A stretch of DNA of 64,000 bases from Uranotaenia lowii (Eukaryota; Arthropoda; Insecta; Diptera; Culicidae). Shown here piece after piece: positions 37,203 through 46,860 of this stretch (positions are counted from its first letter, which is position 1; every line of letters begins with the position of its first letter). The stretch covers positions 425,425,324 to 425,489,323 of the forward strand of contig NC_073692.1 in the NCBI RefSeq assembly GCF_029784155.1, given 5' to 3'. The translations under genes were made by a program, and so were the position numbers. The notes beneath the pieces were generated by a model. It did no database searches, was not told the origin of the DNA, and saw only the letters and a list, made by a program, of their open reading frames with translations.

Positions 37203-37564
37203 TAGCGCTGATGTGGTCTAGTGGATAGGCTGGCGCGAGTCTGGTAACCCAGGCGTACTGGGTTCGATTCCCGGTATCGGCAAGAAAAACTTATGGGTTC
37301 GAACCCCATAAGTTGCTGACAGGTAAGATGTGTTCTCATTGTGTAAATAATTATATATTTCAGAGGGAATGCATCTGGGGTAAATCTGAAGAGACTATTG
37401 CAAGCGGAGTGGATTGCCAACCATTGTAGGTCTCTGAAGGTTGGATGACTTCCCTCGACGAACCATTGGCCGTGGAAGCCTGAGAAGTAATTCGAAGGCC
37501 AAGTCACACAGACATAGGCTGGACCTTGCTACCGATGGGGGAACCATACATACATACATACATA
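37203..37564 (+). mobile_element. Full-length tRNA-derived SINE with target duplications
   Basis: The head is tRNA-like. It has a pol III A box TGGTCTAGTGG at 37214-37224 and a B box GGTTCGATTCC at 37261-37271, at tRNA-like spacing. A second GGGTTCGAACCCC word lies at about 37299 and an unrelated body follows. The tail is a short (CATA)n run. The flanks repeat CATTATATTATTTTT followed by ATCCAAA, at 37173-37202 (with extra T) and 37565-37586, giving a convincing target-site duplication of about 22 bp. SINEs are transcribed by RNA polymerase III and copied by a LINE enzyme. The deleted copy at 3005-3083 is the same family. Confidence 0.88.
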
Positions 37565-37586
37565 CATTATATTATTTTTATCCAAA

Positions 37587-38792
37587 GTTCAAAATAAGAA
37601 GAATCACTGAAATCAACACTTCAAAAGACATTGTATGTCGGTAACTAATATTTAAATGTCTGAATAAACACAAGTAGGGAGCAACATTTCTGCCTAAATC
37701 TAAACCATTCCAATAACTTTAAATGTCTCTTCACTAGACCGATTTAATATTTCGCTCAATCGAGCCGATCGTGGACAAGTTAGAGCACTCTCTCTCTATG
37801 CTCGTGTCATTTAACCGCCACTTTTGGAACTTTTGATAAATGATGTATTGAAAGTTATTCCTACCTGGCCATGTACACATAAATAAATTTTGTCTATCGA
37901 TTCCTAGCTCCAGCAGAGGCAAACCGTTGTTACCGCAGCGATCAAACATGGGTTCTGTTTGGCCTATTTGGAGCGTGATCATAAATTTAGCACGCCAATT
38001 GGGTCTCGATTTCTCGGCTCTTCGAATATCACGACGCCGGACGAGAAGAGTGTCTTTTGGGCGTGTGTGTAAGTTGATCTTCGTTCGAAAGCAAAATTGA
38101 ACCTGTCATTGGACGAAATAATGTGAACTAAGAAAAAAAACAGACTATCGGAGGACCTCAACATTGACCCTTGATGTGGACTCTACGTGAGGCCAGCTCT
38201 TCGGAGGAGGTCGTCACGCATGTGTGTTTTCGTTTTGTCCAAGGCGAGTCTAGGACAGCTTCCTCGGCTTCTTGAAAATTGAATTAGACACACGCAAAGA
38301 ACCCCGAAACGATTTTTGGAGCCTCCCTGCCGTGTTTGGTATGGTCTTTTCTTCTATTTTTTTTTTTTTTCATTTCGTTCCTGCTGGTCCATTTTAACTA
38401 GCCATAGGTACATGATTAATCGTTTGAGCGTATGGGCCTATGATGGGGGTTGGGGGTCGATCGTTTTGACAGTTCACTAAGTTTTGGGGCAATGAACAAG
38501 AAGCGTCCGAAGGCTAATAGCAAAGTGTCGCTGAGAATGTCGAACATGATTGATCGAGGTCAAGTTTGCTAAAGACTTTGTTGCACGCTGCCGGTAGAAA
38601 GTTGATTCGATTGGTTTGCGTTCGGAATAGTTCATGGGCTTGATATTGGGTTTCAAAGCTGTAGTTGAGGCTTCAATTTGAACAGCCTATTTAATAAATC
38701 ATTGTGGTGATTTCACGAGATTCACGAGATTTTTTTGTAAAAATTCAAATATCATTTATATTATCTGTTATTAAAAAAATCGCTGCTCGGTA
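37587..38792. other. Spacer between SINE and MITE
   Basis: Partly GC-rich (37900-38640), with short overlapping open frames and no motif I recognise. No gene is called. Confidence 0.4.
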
Positions 38793-39300
38793 CCCAGCAA
38801 ACTTTTTTGTAGATATATTTCTCAACAAACTTTGATCTAAGTTTCATAAACATCATGCATAACATCTTGATAATATAAACCATCATATAAACCTCGTATA
38901 AGACTCGAAAAAAAACAGCATTTACCGGTACGAATAAGGTGTTGAATATCGTACAGTTTGTATAATTCTTATCGCTCAAGCCAGAAGTTGAAAATATGTA
39001 TGTATATTTCCTCCACTATGGTAATAGTGGAGGAAATATACATACATATTTTCAACTTCTGGCTTGAGCGATAAGAATTATACAAACTGTACGATATTCA
39101 ACACCTTATTCGTACAACCTGAAAGTATGCGTGAAATCACTAGTTTTGCTCTCAATGCATGCAAACCGTTGCCACCGACAATATTTGCTGCTTCTCTCAT
39201 TGGACGATTTTTCCAAATGAACCATCTGATTTTAAGCAATTTGGTTGCACTGATTATCGCAGTTAGAACAACAAGGTTGTTTTTTCTTTTGAATCCTGCG
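38793..39300 (-). mobile_element. CCCAGCAAACAT-type MITE (copy 3, reverse, with fold-back)
   Basis: It begins CCCAGCAAACTTTTTTGTAG and follows the reverse complement of the 8821-9372 element through CTCGAAAAAAAACAGCATTTAC. At that point an inverted copy of downstream sequence has been inserted (see 38928-39115). The reverse-oriented element then continues to about 39300, where homology stops short of the other terminus. The open frames at 38761-38979 (minus) and 39064-39390 (plus) start with identical peptides only because of the palindrome. Confidence 0.8.
38928..39115. repeat. Perfect palindrome, 92-bp arms, 4-bp spacer
   Basis: 38928-39019 is the exact reverse complement of 39024-39115, with GGTA as spacer. 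I checked pairing from the centre (CCTCCACTAT / ATAGTGGAGG) to the outer end (GTACGAATAAGGT / ACCTTATTCGTAC); the next outer pair (38927 G, 39116 A) does not match. Related MITE copies lack the left arm, so the left arm is the new part. Confidence 0.93.
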
Positions 39301-39379
39301 CAGGATAATAAATTTTCCACGATCCAGAGCCAGCGTCCTTACTTGGTCAAAGTCAAGACTCTCGTCAGCAGTTCAAATT

Positions 39380-39898
39380 TCAGCGGCTAGCATCGCCACC
39401 ACAAATGTCTGGGTCTGCCTCTCCTTTGATGTCCTTCTGGATTCCAATCAAGCGACTGCAAATCTCATTCTCATCTCTTCGCAGCGTGTGCCCAATCCAT
39501 CTCCACTTTCGCTCTCGAATCTCTTTTTCTAGCGCCTTTTGATGACACCGTCGCTTTAGTTCAAGGTTTGAGATCCAGTTTCCATGCCACAAAGCATGGA
39601 TAACATTCCGCAGGCAGCGATTCACAAAAACTTGCAGTTTTCGCGCCATCGCCACAAATGAACACCAAGTTTCGCACTCGTAGAACAATACGGATTTGAC
39701 GTTTGAGTTGAATATATGGATTTCCGTTAGAGAGATCTGACGTGACAGCAAGATGTTTTGGAGTCTCGTAAACGCAAATCGGGCTTTTCTGATCAGGGTT
39801 TCGATGTCTATCTTGATACCACTATCCGGCGTTATCTGGCTGTCAAGGTACTGGAAGCACTCCACTTATTCAACAGGCCCAGCTACCACGAAGTTGAA
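39380..39898 (-). pseudogene. RTE-type non-LTR retrotransposon, C-terminal part of reverse transcriptase
   Basis: An open stretch of about 160 codons on the minus strand reads VECFQYLDSQITPDSG, then KARFAFTRLQNILLSRQ, SNVKSVLFYECETW, LQVFVNRCLRN, NWISNLELKRRCHQKALE and RERKWRWIGHTLRRDEN. This is the thumb and C-terminal signature of RTE-like LINE polymerases, often mislabelled craniofacial development protein 2-like in insect annotations. Upstream, NFVVAGPVE precedes a stop in the same frame. The final residues shift frame from the usual Arg/Gly-rich tail. It is collinear with the palm and endonuclease pieces at 41703-41940 and 42207-42791, separated by a 1.8 kb insertion. The element is inactive. 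Confidence 0.85.
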
Positions 39899-39904
39899 AA
39901 GATT

Positions 39905-41696
39905 GTAAACCGGCCAAAAATACTCAGCCAGAGGACAAAATATTATTCAAAAAGAAAGTCCTGCCGGAAAGGACACTGACCCGTCTTCGGCTGCATGGAC
40001 AGGTTCGCGATTCAACTTCAAAGATTAAAACGATCATCTACCCGCGTCCCAAAAGATGAATACAATGCTTCAGCATCACAAAATAATAAATTCAGAGAAA
40101 TAGCTTTTAAAACTTATATTAAATAATAATGTTTTTTTGTAGAGAAATGAATCCAACTTAGATGAAATTTCAGGGACTAGATAAGGGAAAATTGATGTTG
40201 AAAAACATGCGAAAAAAATTCGCCTTGTCTCCCGGTGAGACTTGAACCCACATCTTGCGCCTCTCCGGGGCCCATGTATTAACATTCTACTACTGGCGTA
40301 TGAATATTATACTGGTTCAGTGTCGATGTCTATCGGAATGAAGGGAATAGTTCTCCCATGTGATCATAATCATTTTTCTTGGTCTATTTCTATTCCCATC
40401 ATTTCATCATACGGTAGTTGGAATCAAGTTTGGACATTTTTAAGCACGGCAAGATTTGCATTGCCTTCTCATATCCTGCACGGGTTGTCAGTTATGATGA
40501 GAAATGATGCGTTTGCCGTATTTGGATATCCAGCCAGTTTCGGTGTTTGACTTAATAATAATTTTCCACGATTTTCCCCAAATTTCCCACCCGCTCTTAT
40601 AACTACCTTACCTTAAATCTGTGTGAGTGTGCTAGTGTATCCCTCGGCGAACAGCTTGAAGTCCTGCATCCGGATTCTTTCCACAGCGTTTGTACCAGCC
40701 TCGACTGGTTTTGGTCCATCTGCGTTGGCCATCGTATGGTTGAGACACAGGCAGTCCCTAGCTCAAGCCCCAAGGGGGCGAGTGGGGATCGCTCACTTTG
40801 TCTCCTTTCTTGTAATCTCCACTTCAGAGTTTGCGATGGCCGAAACTCCATTCATAAGCCGCACTGCACCAACCACCTTCTTTCCATCACAATTATGGTC
40901 AAACATAATAGGCCTGAGAGATAGAAGCCCCATCTAAGCATTAATTGATATTCAATTCGCACTGATTACCACATCTTACCGATCTCTCTAACTCCTAGCA
41001 GCTTATTTGAATTAGGCCGTCATTACGCCGAATGTCGAGGCGAGCAAATACTCCATATCGGCTGTGGGTTGATTAGAAGCAGTGAGTTAGCAAGTGTACA
41101 GGTTTCTAACTTTCACTACCAACCTGATTCAATTCGAACCACTTGCTTATCAGCCCGTCGTGCACTTTATTCTCTATGTAGCTTTAAACAAACTTTTAGA
41201 TATAGATTTAGATATAGATTCAGATGAAAGTGAGACAGCTTTGGTTCGGGTAGCTAATGGTCTCCTTAATGTTGAACCTTCAACTGGTGATGCTTTGCAT
41301 GATTACCATTGGTTTTGTTTAGTTAGTCATCTTCAACGTTGGATGCTGTATTAGTGAGATTAGATCAGCTATCGTGAGTGCCTAGATCAGGGATGGATTT
41401 GTCGGTGTCGTAGGTGCTTGTTTATCCCTTCTGTAGAACAGATTGTATCGTGCTTCAGTGATGGAAGTAGGATGGTTGGTTTGCATGGGTCTGGATTACT
41501 GAGCTTGGACCGCAAGCTCCTGTCCAATTGACTCTTGACTACAATTGGCGTCGTTGTTCATGTTCCGTTGTATCTGTTGTTTAGCATTCTGTTGTACAAT
41601 AAACCTAGCTTATCTTACTTTAACATTTTATAAAGTTTTGGGGGATAATACCATTTCCAAGGGTGCGTGACAAATGCTGCCGTTCGAGCAGGTGAT
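39905..41696. mobile_element. 1.8 kb insertion in the RTE reverse transcriptase, flanked by AAGATT
   Basis: The RTE reading frame breaks off at about 39899 and resumes at about 41702. AAGATT stands at both junctions (39899-39904 and 41697-41702), a likely 6-bp target duplication. The insert holds a minus-strand SINE-like block (40100-40330), a GC-rich middle (40620-40940) and an AATAAA signal near 41597. Its open frames (40623-40937 plus, 41094-41354 plus) have no domain I recognise. An LTR-type element remnant would fit the duplication length and the polyadenylation signal, but no TG...CA ends were found. Confidence 0.45.
40100..40330 (-). mobile_element. Probable tRNA-derived SINE
   Basis: On the minus strand the sequence reads GTAGTAGAATGTTAATACATG, then GGCGCAAGATGTGGGTTCAA and GTCTCACCGGGAGACAAGGCG. 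This includes a B-box-like GGTTCAAGTCT (40238-40248). A gene-unrelated AT-rich body follows. The A box is unclear and no target duplication was found. It belongs to a different family from the other SINEs here. Confidence 0.5.
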
Positions 41697-41702
41697 AAGA
41701 TT

Positions 41703-41940
41703 TACTGTGTCAATTTCCATCAGCATGGTCTTTCTGATATTAATTGATCACTTGGAGCTTTCGGTGAGGTCGTCGAGTTAGCTCTGCATATCTTGTTCTT
41801 TTTGAGCGATTAAAATGATATCATCTGCCAGGTCAAGGTCGTTCATTGCTCCATTGTCAAAGGAATCCACGGCAATCCTTGGTTTGGTCTACAGTCTATC
41901 GATCCAGTCAAGATATCAGACATTACGATGAGATCTTGTA
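41703..41940 (-). pseudogene. RTE-type reverse transcriptase, palm fragment
   Basis: The minus strand reads LIVMSDILTGSIDCRPNQG, then LPWIPLTMEQ and, after a frameshift, NDLDLADDIILIAQKEQDMQ, then LDDLTESSK and INIRKTMLMEID. LADD stands where the catalytic YADD of reverse transcriptases is expected, so the tyrosine is lost. At least one frameshift and two stops are present. The N-terminal half of the polymerase is missing on the upstream side, where the SINE at 41958-42206 is inserted. Confidence 0.78.
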
Positions 41941-41957
41941 TTTACCGAGAGTACCAC

Positions 41958-42206
41958 CGCCGACCGTGGCCTAGAGGATAGCGTTTAAGTCTTCTAAGCC
42001 AGAGGTCATGGATCGAGTCTCGGTCACGGCATACATAATACTCTTTCTGTGGTCGGGTGGTGTTAGCATTTATAAGATGCTAGCCATTATATCCTTGAAA
42101 GGTATACACTTTAGACTTAAGTAGAATTTAGATCTCTTTAAAGAAACATGAAGTTTCACTGAGATCCTATATGTGTGTGTTCGTTTAAAAAAAAACCAAA
42201 AAAATC
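41958..42206 (+). mobile_element. tRNA-derived SINE inserted in the RTE fossil
   Basis: The tRNA-like head has A box TGGCCTAGAGG (41967-41977) and B box GGATCGAGTCT (42010-42020). A unique body follows (TGGTCGGGTGG, GATGCTAGCCATTATATCC, ATGAAGTTTCACTGAGATCC), and the end is A-rich (about 42188-42206). It lies antisense within the RTE element and must be younger than it. It differs from the 37203 and 58839 families. Confidence 0.8.
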
Positions 42207-42791
42207 AAGTACCATGGCTTGTCTTGATTCCACACCACTGTTCTTCGACTGTTCCGTCTGTCAGCAAATCCAAGGCTCAGGATTCTAGCTGTTCAACGTA
42301 TGGACGGTGGACGTCGTATCGACACCCCACTTTCAACTCTTAGCCGTATCACGCCAAGGACAAGGTGATGGTCAGATGCAATGTCTGCGCTTCGTTTGTT
42401 GCGGAAGGCTCCTTCTCCATTTTCGGCTAATACAGATGTGATTAATTTGATTTTCTGTTCGGCCATCTCGAGATACCCAAGTAACCTTATGTGCTGGTCG
42501 ATGGGGGAAGAGCGATCCACCAATCACCATGTTGTTGTTGCCACAAAATTCTACAAACAGCTCTCCGTTTTCGCTCATCTGTCCTAGGCCATGGCGCCCC
42601 ATGATGCGCTCAAGGTCCTGATTGTCGGAGCCAATCTTTGCGTTGAAGTCGCCCAAATGGATTTGAATGTCACCCTTCGGAATTCTCTCAACCACGCTGT
42701 TCAGTTGACTGTAAAACTGCTCTTTCTCCTGCAAGTCGGCAACGTCAGTTGGCGCATAACACTGGACCATTGTAAGGTTTCTAACCCGTAA
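42207..42791 (-). pseudogene. RTE-type retrotransposon endonuclease domain, frameshifted
   Basis: An apurinic/apyrimidinic-type endonuclease domain on the minus strand. It begins RVRNLTMVQCYAPTDVADLQ at 42791 and continues GDFNAKIGSDN (metal-binding Asp/Asn block). It then reads RIMGRHGLGQMSENGELFVE and VTWVSRDGRTENQINHICIS, with Asn in place of the usual Asp in IDH. After a frameshift near 42410 it continues NKRSADIASDHHLVLGVIRL, the terminal SDH motif. The linker to the polymerase (TDGTVEEQWCGIKTS) follows near 42230. These enzymes nick target DNA to prime reverse transcription. The N-terminal part is absent here, but a matching piece lies at 46600-46720. Confidence 0.88.
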
Positions 42792-43299
42792 AAAAATTCA
42801 AAAATTGAATCCGATTTAGTTTTATTTCGATTCAATTCTACCATCTCACATATTCAGATTATTGATAGAAAAAAGCAGGTTCTGCAATACAGAAAATTCT
42901 TCTCCAGATTTCAAAATTCATGTAAAAGCGTTTTAACACCAGAAATTCCTGCATCAAAAGTGGATTGTGTGTGTTTTTAACAATTGCGTTAATTTGGAAT
43001 TTTTAGAGCCAAGACGGGATAATCAGTATTTATTGACGCTGTTTCAATATGAAGGAATTAAAGCTTTAGCTATGATTTATATTCACGAACAAAAACATGG
43101 AAGATTATTGCTCATTTTTTCGAGGAACAAGGGATGTGATAACTGTTTTTAATAGTTTGCTATAGAGTGATAACCCTCGAACAACATCCAAGTTTCCACG
43201 TTAGACATGAACAGTTTCTTCGCGCTTAAACTCCTTACAATTAAAGCATAAAGATTCACATAAATTCAAAAGACTTGTTTTGTGAAAAGCTGTTCAAGA
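42792..43299. other. AT-rich spacer
   Basis: The endonuclease homology ends abruptly at 42791 with GTAAAAAAATTC. No gene or repeat recognised up to the inverted duplication. Confidence 0.4.
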
Positions 43300-43984
43300 C
43301 AAGCTAACGCTGAGCTTAAAAGGAACATGTTTCACAAAAACTATGCATTTTGAATGCGCTTTGTTGAACAGTTTCTGGTTTTCTTTTTTGTCTGAATTGA
43401 CCTAACAGTAAAATTTTATTTTATTCTTTGATATGTTAAAATTATCCTCATAGTTGAAAGGTTTTTTTTTAACTTTAAGCCCCTAATCTAAATATCGATG
43501 TTGCTAAAATTCTGCCGAAGTTTGTCAACCGACAGGAAGCACGAGTTAGGTTGCATGCATGCCAAAGTAGCTACCCAAGGTATCATTTATCAAAAGATGA
43601 TTGCTGCAAGTCTCAATCCGAAACCAATAATTTAATTAGATGATTTATGTGTCGTAGGTATCTCGTCCATCCGTCTAACAGGGTCGCAAATTATCATCTC
43701 ATGATTGGCTGGAGGTATGGAGTTGAGGGCTCATCTCCTCACATGTAACGAAGCATCATCATCAGCAAAATCACCCGCGGAAGCAAGAGCACTTCCTCCC
43801 GGGGAATCATCATCATCGTGTGGGCCAACCCGTTCATTCCGCTGCTGTCCGCCTTCGGGTGTTTGCCTTGTACATTTTCCTGCTTTACACAAAACGAAAA
43901 CCAAGCCCCCTGGAAGCCAAATGAAGATAGACGAGAGAGTCCAACCGACGACCAACAAGCATTATAACCAGAGGCGCCTCAGCT
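43300..43984 (+). repeat. Inverted duplication, arm A (runs into gap 2)
   Basis: It matches the reverse complement of 49083-49850. By eye, 43500-43984 is about 97-98% identical (11 or so substitutions and a 3-bp indel over roughly 485 bp). The outer part, 43300-43490, is clearly more diverged but still alignable (GTTTCACAAAAAC, GCATTTTG, ATGCGCTTTG). The arm stops exactly at the first N. Open frames present in both arms carry mainly amino-acid-changing differences and no domain, so I read the unit as noncoding. Confidence 0.9.
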
Positions 43985-44484
43985 NNNNNNNNNNNNNNNN
44001 NNNNNNNNNNNNNNNNNNNNNNNNNNNNNNNNNNNNNNNNNNNNNNNNNNNNNNNNNNNNNNNNNNNNNNNNNNNNNNNNNNNNNNNNNNNNNNNNNNNN
44101 NNNNNNNNNNNNNNNNNNNNNNNNNNNNNNNNNNNNNNNNNNNNNNNNNNNNNNNNNNNNNNNNNNNNNNNNNNNNNNNNNNNNNNNNNNNNNNNNNNNN
44201 NNNNNNNNNNNNNNNNNNNNNNNNNNNNNNNNNNNNNNNNNNNNNNNNNNNNNNNNNNNNNNNNNNNNNNNNNNNNNNNNNNNNNNNNNNNNNNNNNNNN
44301 NNNNNNNNNNNNNNNNNNNNNNNNNNNNNNNNNNNNNNNNNNNNNNNNNNNNNNNNNNNNNNNNNNNNNNNNNNNNNNNNNNNNNNNNNNNNNNNNNNNN
44401 NNNNNNNNNNNNNNNNNNNNNNNNNNNNNNNNNNNNNNNNNNNNNNNNNNNNNNNNNNNNNNNNNNNNNNNNNNNNNNNNNNNN
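43985..44484. other. Assembly gap (500 N)
   Basis: A run of exactly 500 N placed directly at the end of duplication arm A. True length is unknown. Confidence 0.99.
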
Positions 44485-45890
44485 TAACGACAGGACTATT
44501 TTTATTTTTAATAGGCAAATATTTTTGCATTTTTAAAATTTTTTCTAAGTGTTGTTGTTTTCGATTAACGCATGTGGTATACCTAATCATACCGCGAGCG
44601 TTCAAATGACGGCTTACACCGTATTCGCTAAAACTATCTTGTTTTTTAGCCTATTTCTACTAAACTTTTAGTTTTGAAAAGCTTATAACGTGACTCAAAA
44701 ATGCTTTCTAGACAATTTTCAGATATAATCAATTGTTTTAAAGTTATTTAAAGTGCAAGAAATTTTTATGAAAAAACATGCTTCAGGAAAAAGGCTATAA
44801 ATCAGTAATTAAGAGCTCAAAAAAATTTCACTTAGTGCCTGAGAAAGCTGAAGTTAAAAGCTATATATTACACATATGGATATTTTTATAATTTTTTATA
44901 AGGTTATGGACACAAAAAATGTAGAAAAGTTGTTCCTGTTACAGTTGAAAAAAAAATTTAAAAAAGTAAATTTGAAAGAATACGTAATTTTTCACATTTT
45001 GGCATCTCTAGATTTTTTAAATATGAAATACAGAATTTATGACTACTTTTCAAAGGTAGCTGTTTTTCGAGCCTTTTATCAATTTGGATTTTCTTAGACA
45101 ACTCCTTTACCTAAATTCAGCTTTGCACTGGATTTTTAGTATGTTAACGTGAGGTATAGTTGAAAAAGAGATGTTTTGAAAAGTATCAAGAAACCCGAAA
45201 GAATGTGGTATAAGCTTGGTTTGTATTTTTCTACTTGTGCCAGTTTAGGTTTTTCATCAAATAACAATTTCGAGAATAGGATTAAAAAACTAGATAACAC
45301 TAGTCAAAAGTGTTTCCGAATCAAATCCTTCCACTCACTCTTCAAAACAAAATTGTTTGCTACGATGCAGAGGTGACCTCGGTCCTAAAGCAAAAAGTTA
45401 AATTTTTCATCCCTTTCTCTATTTTATCTATCTATCTATTGAGTTCGAGGAAGTGGCCGGCAACGTTATTGATGTTCAACGAGAGAGCATCAGTTTTGAG
45501 ATTGAGTTACTAATCCCAATTACCATTCTTTTTACTGAGCCACGCCTGCGATCATGGTTTTCGAAATGCCCTTATTGTAAAAAAAATAAAACGCAAACAG
45601 TTTTATTATTAATTAATGATAAAAAAAGGATTCAGTGAAAATCATTAAGTAAATATTGATATTGGAGCATTTAGGGTTCAATGATTCAGGTGGATGTGAG
45701 TAGTCAATCAAGCTATGCTAAGCTATTTAAGCTAAAAGTATCTCAAAAAATTTAAACAGTTGACTTTCAAAAGCTATACTGTAAAATTTGGTAGTGACTC
45801 TATGTTTTTGTTTACATTTGCCCCGCGGTTCATTAGTCCGGAATAATCATCGCAGAATAAACATCTTTGATGTTCGGTCGTCGCGAGTGA
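44485..45890. other. AT-rich spacer after gap 2
   Basis: Short open frames only (60-75 codons), no domain. A (CTAT)n microsatellite lies near 45426-45441. The part immediately left of 45899 may be the decayed LTR of the adjacent copia remnant. Confidence 0.4.
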
Positions 45891-45904
45891 GTTTCAACAC
45901 CTCC

Positions 45905-46595
45905 CCTGAAATTGAACGTTTAGTAACTCGACCAGCTTGCGATGCTGTGCCTTGAGAAACCCCTTGATCAATACATCGGCAGGTCGGTCCTCCAAATGTA
46001 TAAGTTTGCTGTGGACCTTCCGAAGCTTAAGCAGCTCTCGGATAAACATTTATTTCAGGTCCAAATGCTTCATCCTTTGATGACTTCTAGGTTCTTTTGT
46101 GAATTGAATACAAGGGATGTTGTCTTCCAGGATTAGAAAAGAGTCGGTGTAAGCCACACCTAGCACGCCAAGGAGCTATTTCAGTTTTCGTAGTTGACAG
46201 ATTCACCGTCTTTTGACGTTTCTTAGATCACGAAACCAGACTACCAAAAACCTTGAAATCATGGCCAGAAATAGACTTTCTGTCATCGACATAGTTTACA
46301 AAGTCGACATCAACATATCTCATTAAAACGAGGTTTTCTACCCCCTTAGTGTAGACCAGCTTTGTCGCACCTCGCAGATATCGTTGAATCCGCTTTAGTC
46401 CCACACAATGCGCATATGAGTGCGCTGACTCCGGCACAAATTTTCGGTCTCGTTGAAAGAGCCAAATACTGCAAACATCGTAGCAGTTACTTGAATGGAT
46501 GATTGGTTGTCTTCAATCGTCTTCGTCTACTGCACATTCGAAACCATTGGTGTAACTTTTTGATTACTGTCGAAGTTTTTTACAGTAATCCCAGC
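45905..46595 (-). pseudogene. Ty1/copia retrotransposon remnant: RNase H end of pol plus LTR start
   Basis: The minus strand reads, across frameshifts and stops: LALSTRPKICAGVSAL, then LKRIQRYLRGATKLVYT, VDFVNYVDDRKSISGHDFK, EDNIPCIQFTKEPRSHQRMK, LDLKYKFIRELLK, and DRPTDVLIKGFLK. This is the C-terminal polymerase/RNase H region of copia-type elements. After the reading frame comes a purine-rich AGGGGAGG tract followed by TGTTGAAACTC, a typical polypurine tract and LTR start (LTR beginning at 45899 and running left). No protease, integrase or 5' LTR was found; the upstream side abuts an RTE piece at about 46600. Confidence 0.82.
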
Positions 46596-46599
46596 TTAG

Positions 46600-46860
46600 T
46601 CCCAAAATTTTAAGCTTGAGGCTGCTACCTTTTCAAGCAAGTTGAACCAGCTTGCCTTGTTGGGCAAGGGTTAAAACGTTCCATGTTTCAATTCTTGTTC
46701 GTGATTTCAGGCAAAAAAGTGTCGCCAGAATCCGAAAACCCTGAGGAGATGACGTGGCTTGACCATGAGGTTCCATATCACCGATTAGTTCTACCGGGGA
46801 AGGTGTCAGAAGACCGATGCCACAGTGGACTTTTATTCACTTAGGAACGCGCCCGAGTGT
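46600..46860 (-). pseudogene. RTE-type element, 5' leader and endonuclease N-terminus
   Basis: The minus strand around 46600-46720 reads RIETWNVLTLAQQGKLVQLA, a stop, then KGSSLKLKILGLSW. It matches the start of RTE-type endonucleases (TWNV...LA...GKL...L...ILGLSE). The 140 bp upstream (to about 46860) resembles the leader of such elements. Orientation and order fit the RTE pieces at 39380-42791. The two could be one element split by later insertions, including the copia remnant, or two separate copies. Confidence 0.7.

Noticed and set aside
37203..37280. Functional tRNA gene
   Set aside because: It continues into a SINE body with a (CATA)n tail and is flanked by target duplications.
43705..43984. 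Conserved small protein shared by both inverted-duplication arms
   Set aside because: The frame begins at TTG, differences between arms mostly change amino acids, and no domain is evident; similarity is explained by recent duplication.
43979..44605. Long minus-strand frame over the second gap
   Set aside because: It consists mostly of N-derived unknown residues.
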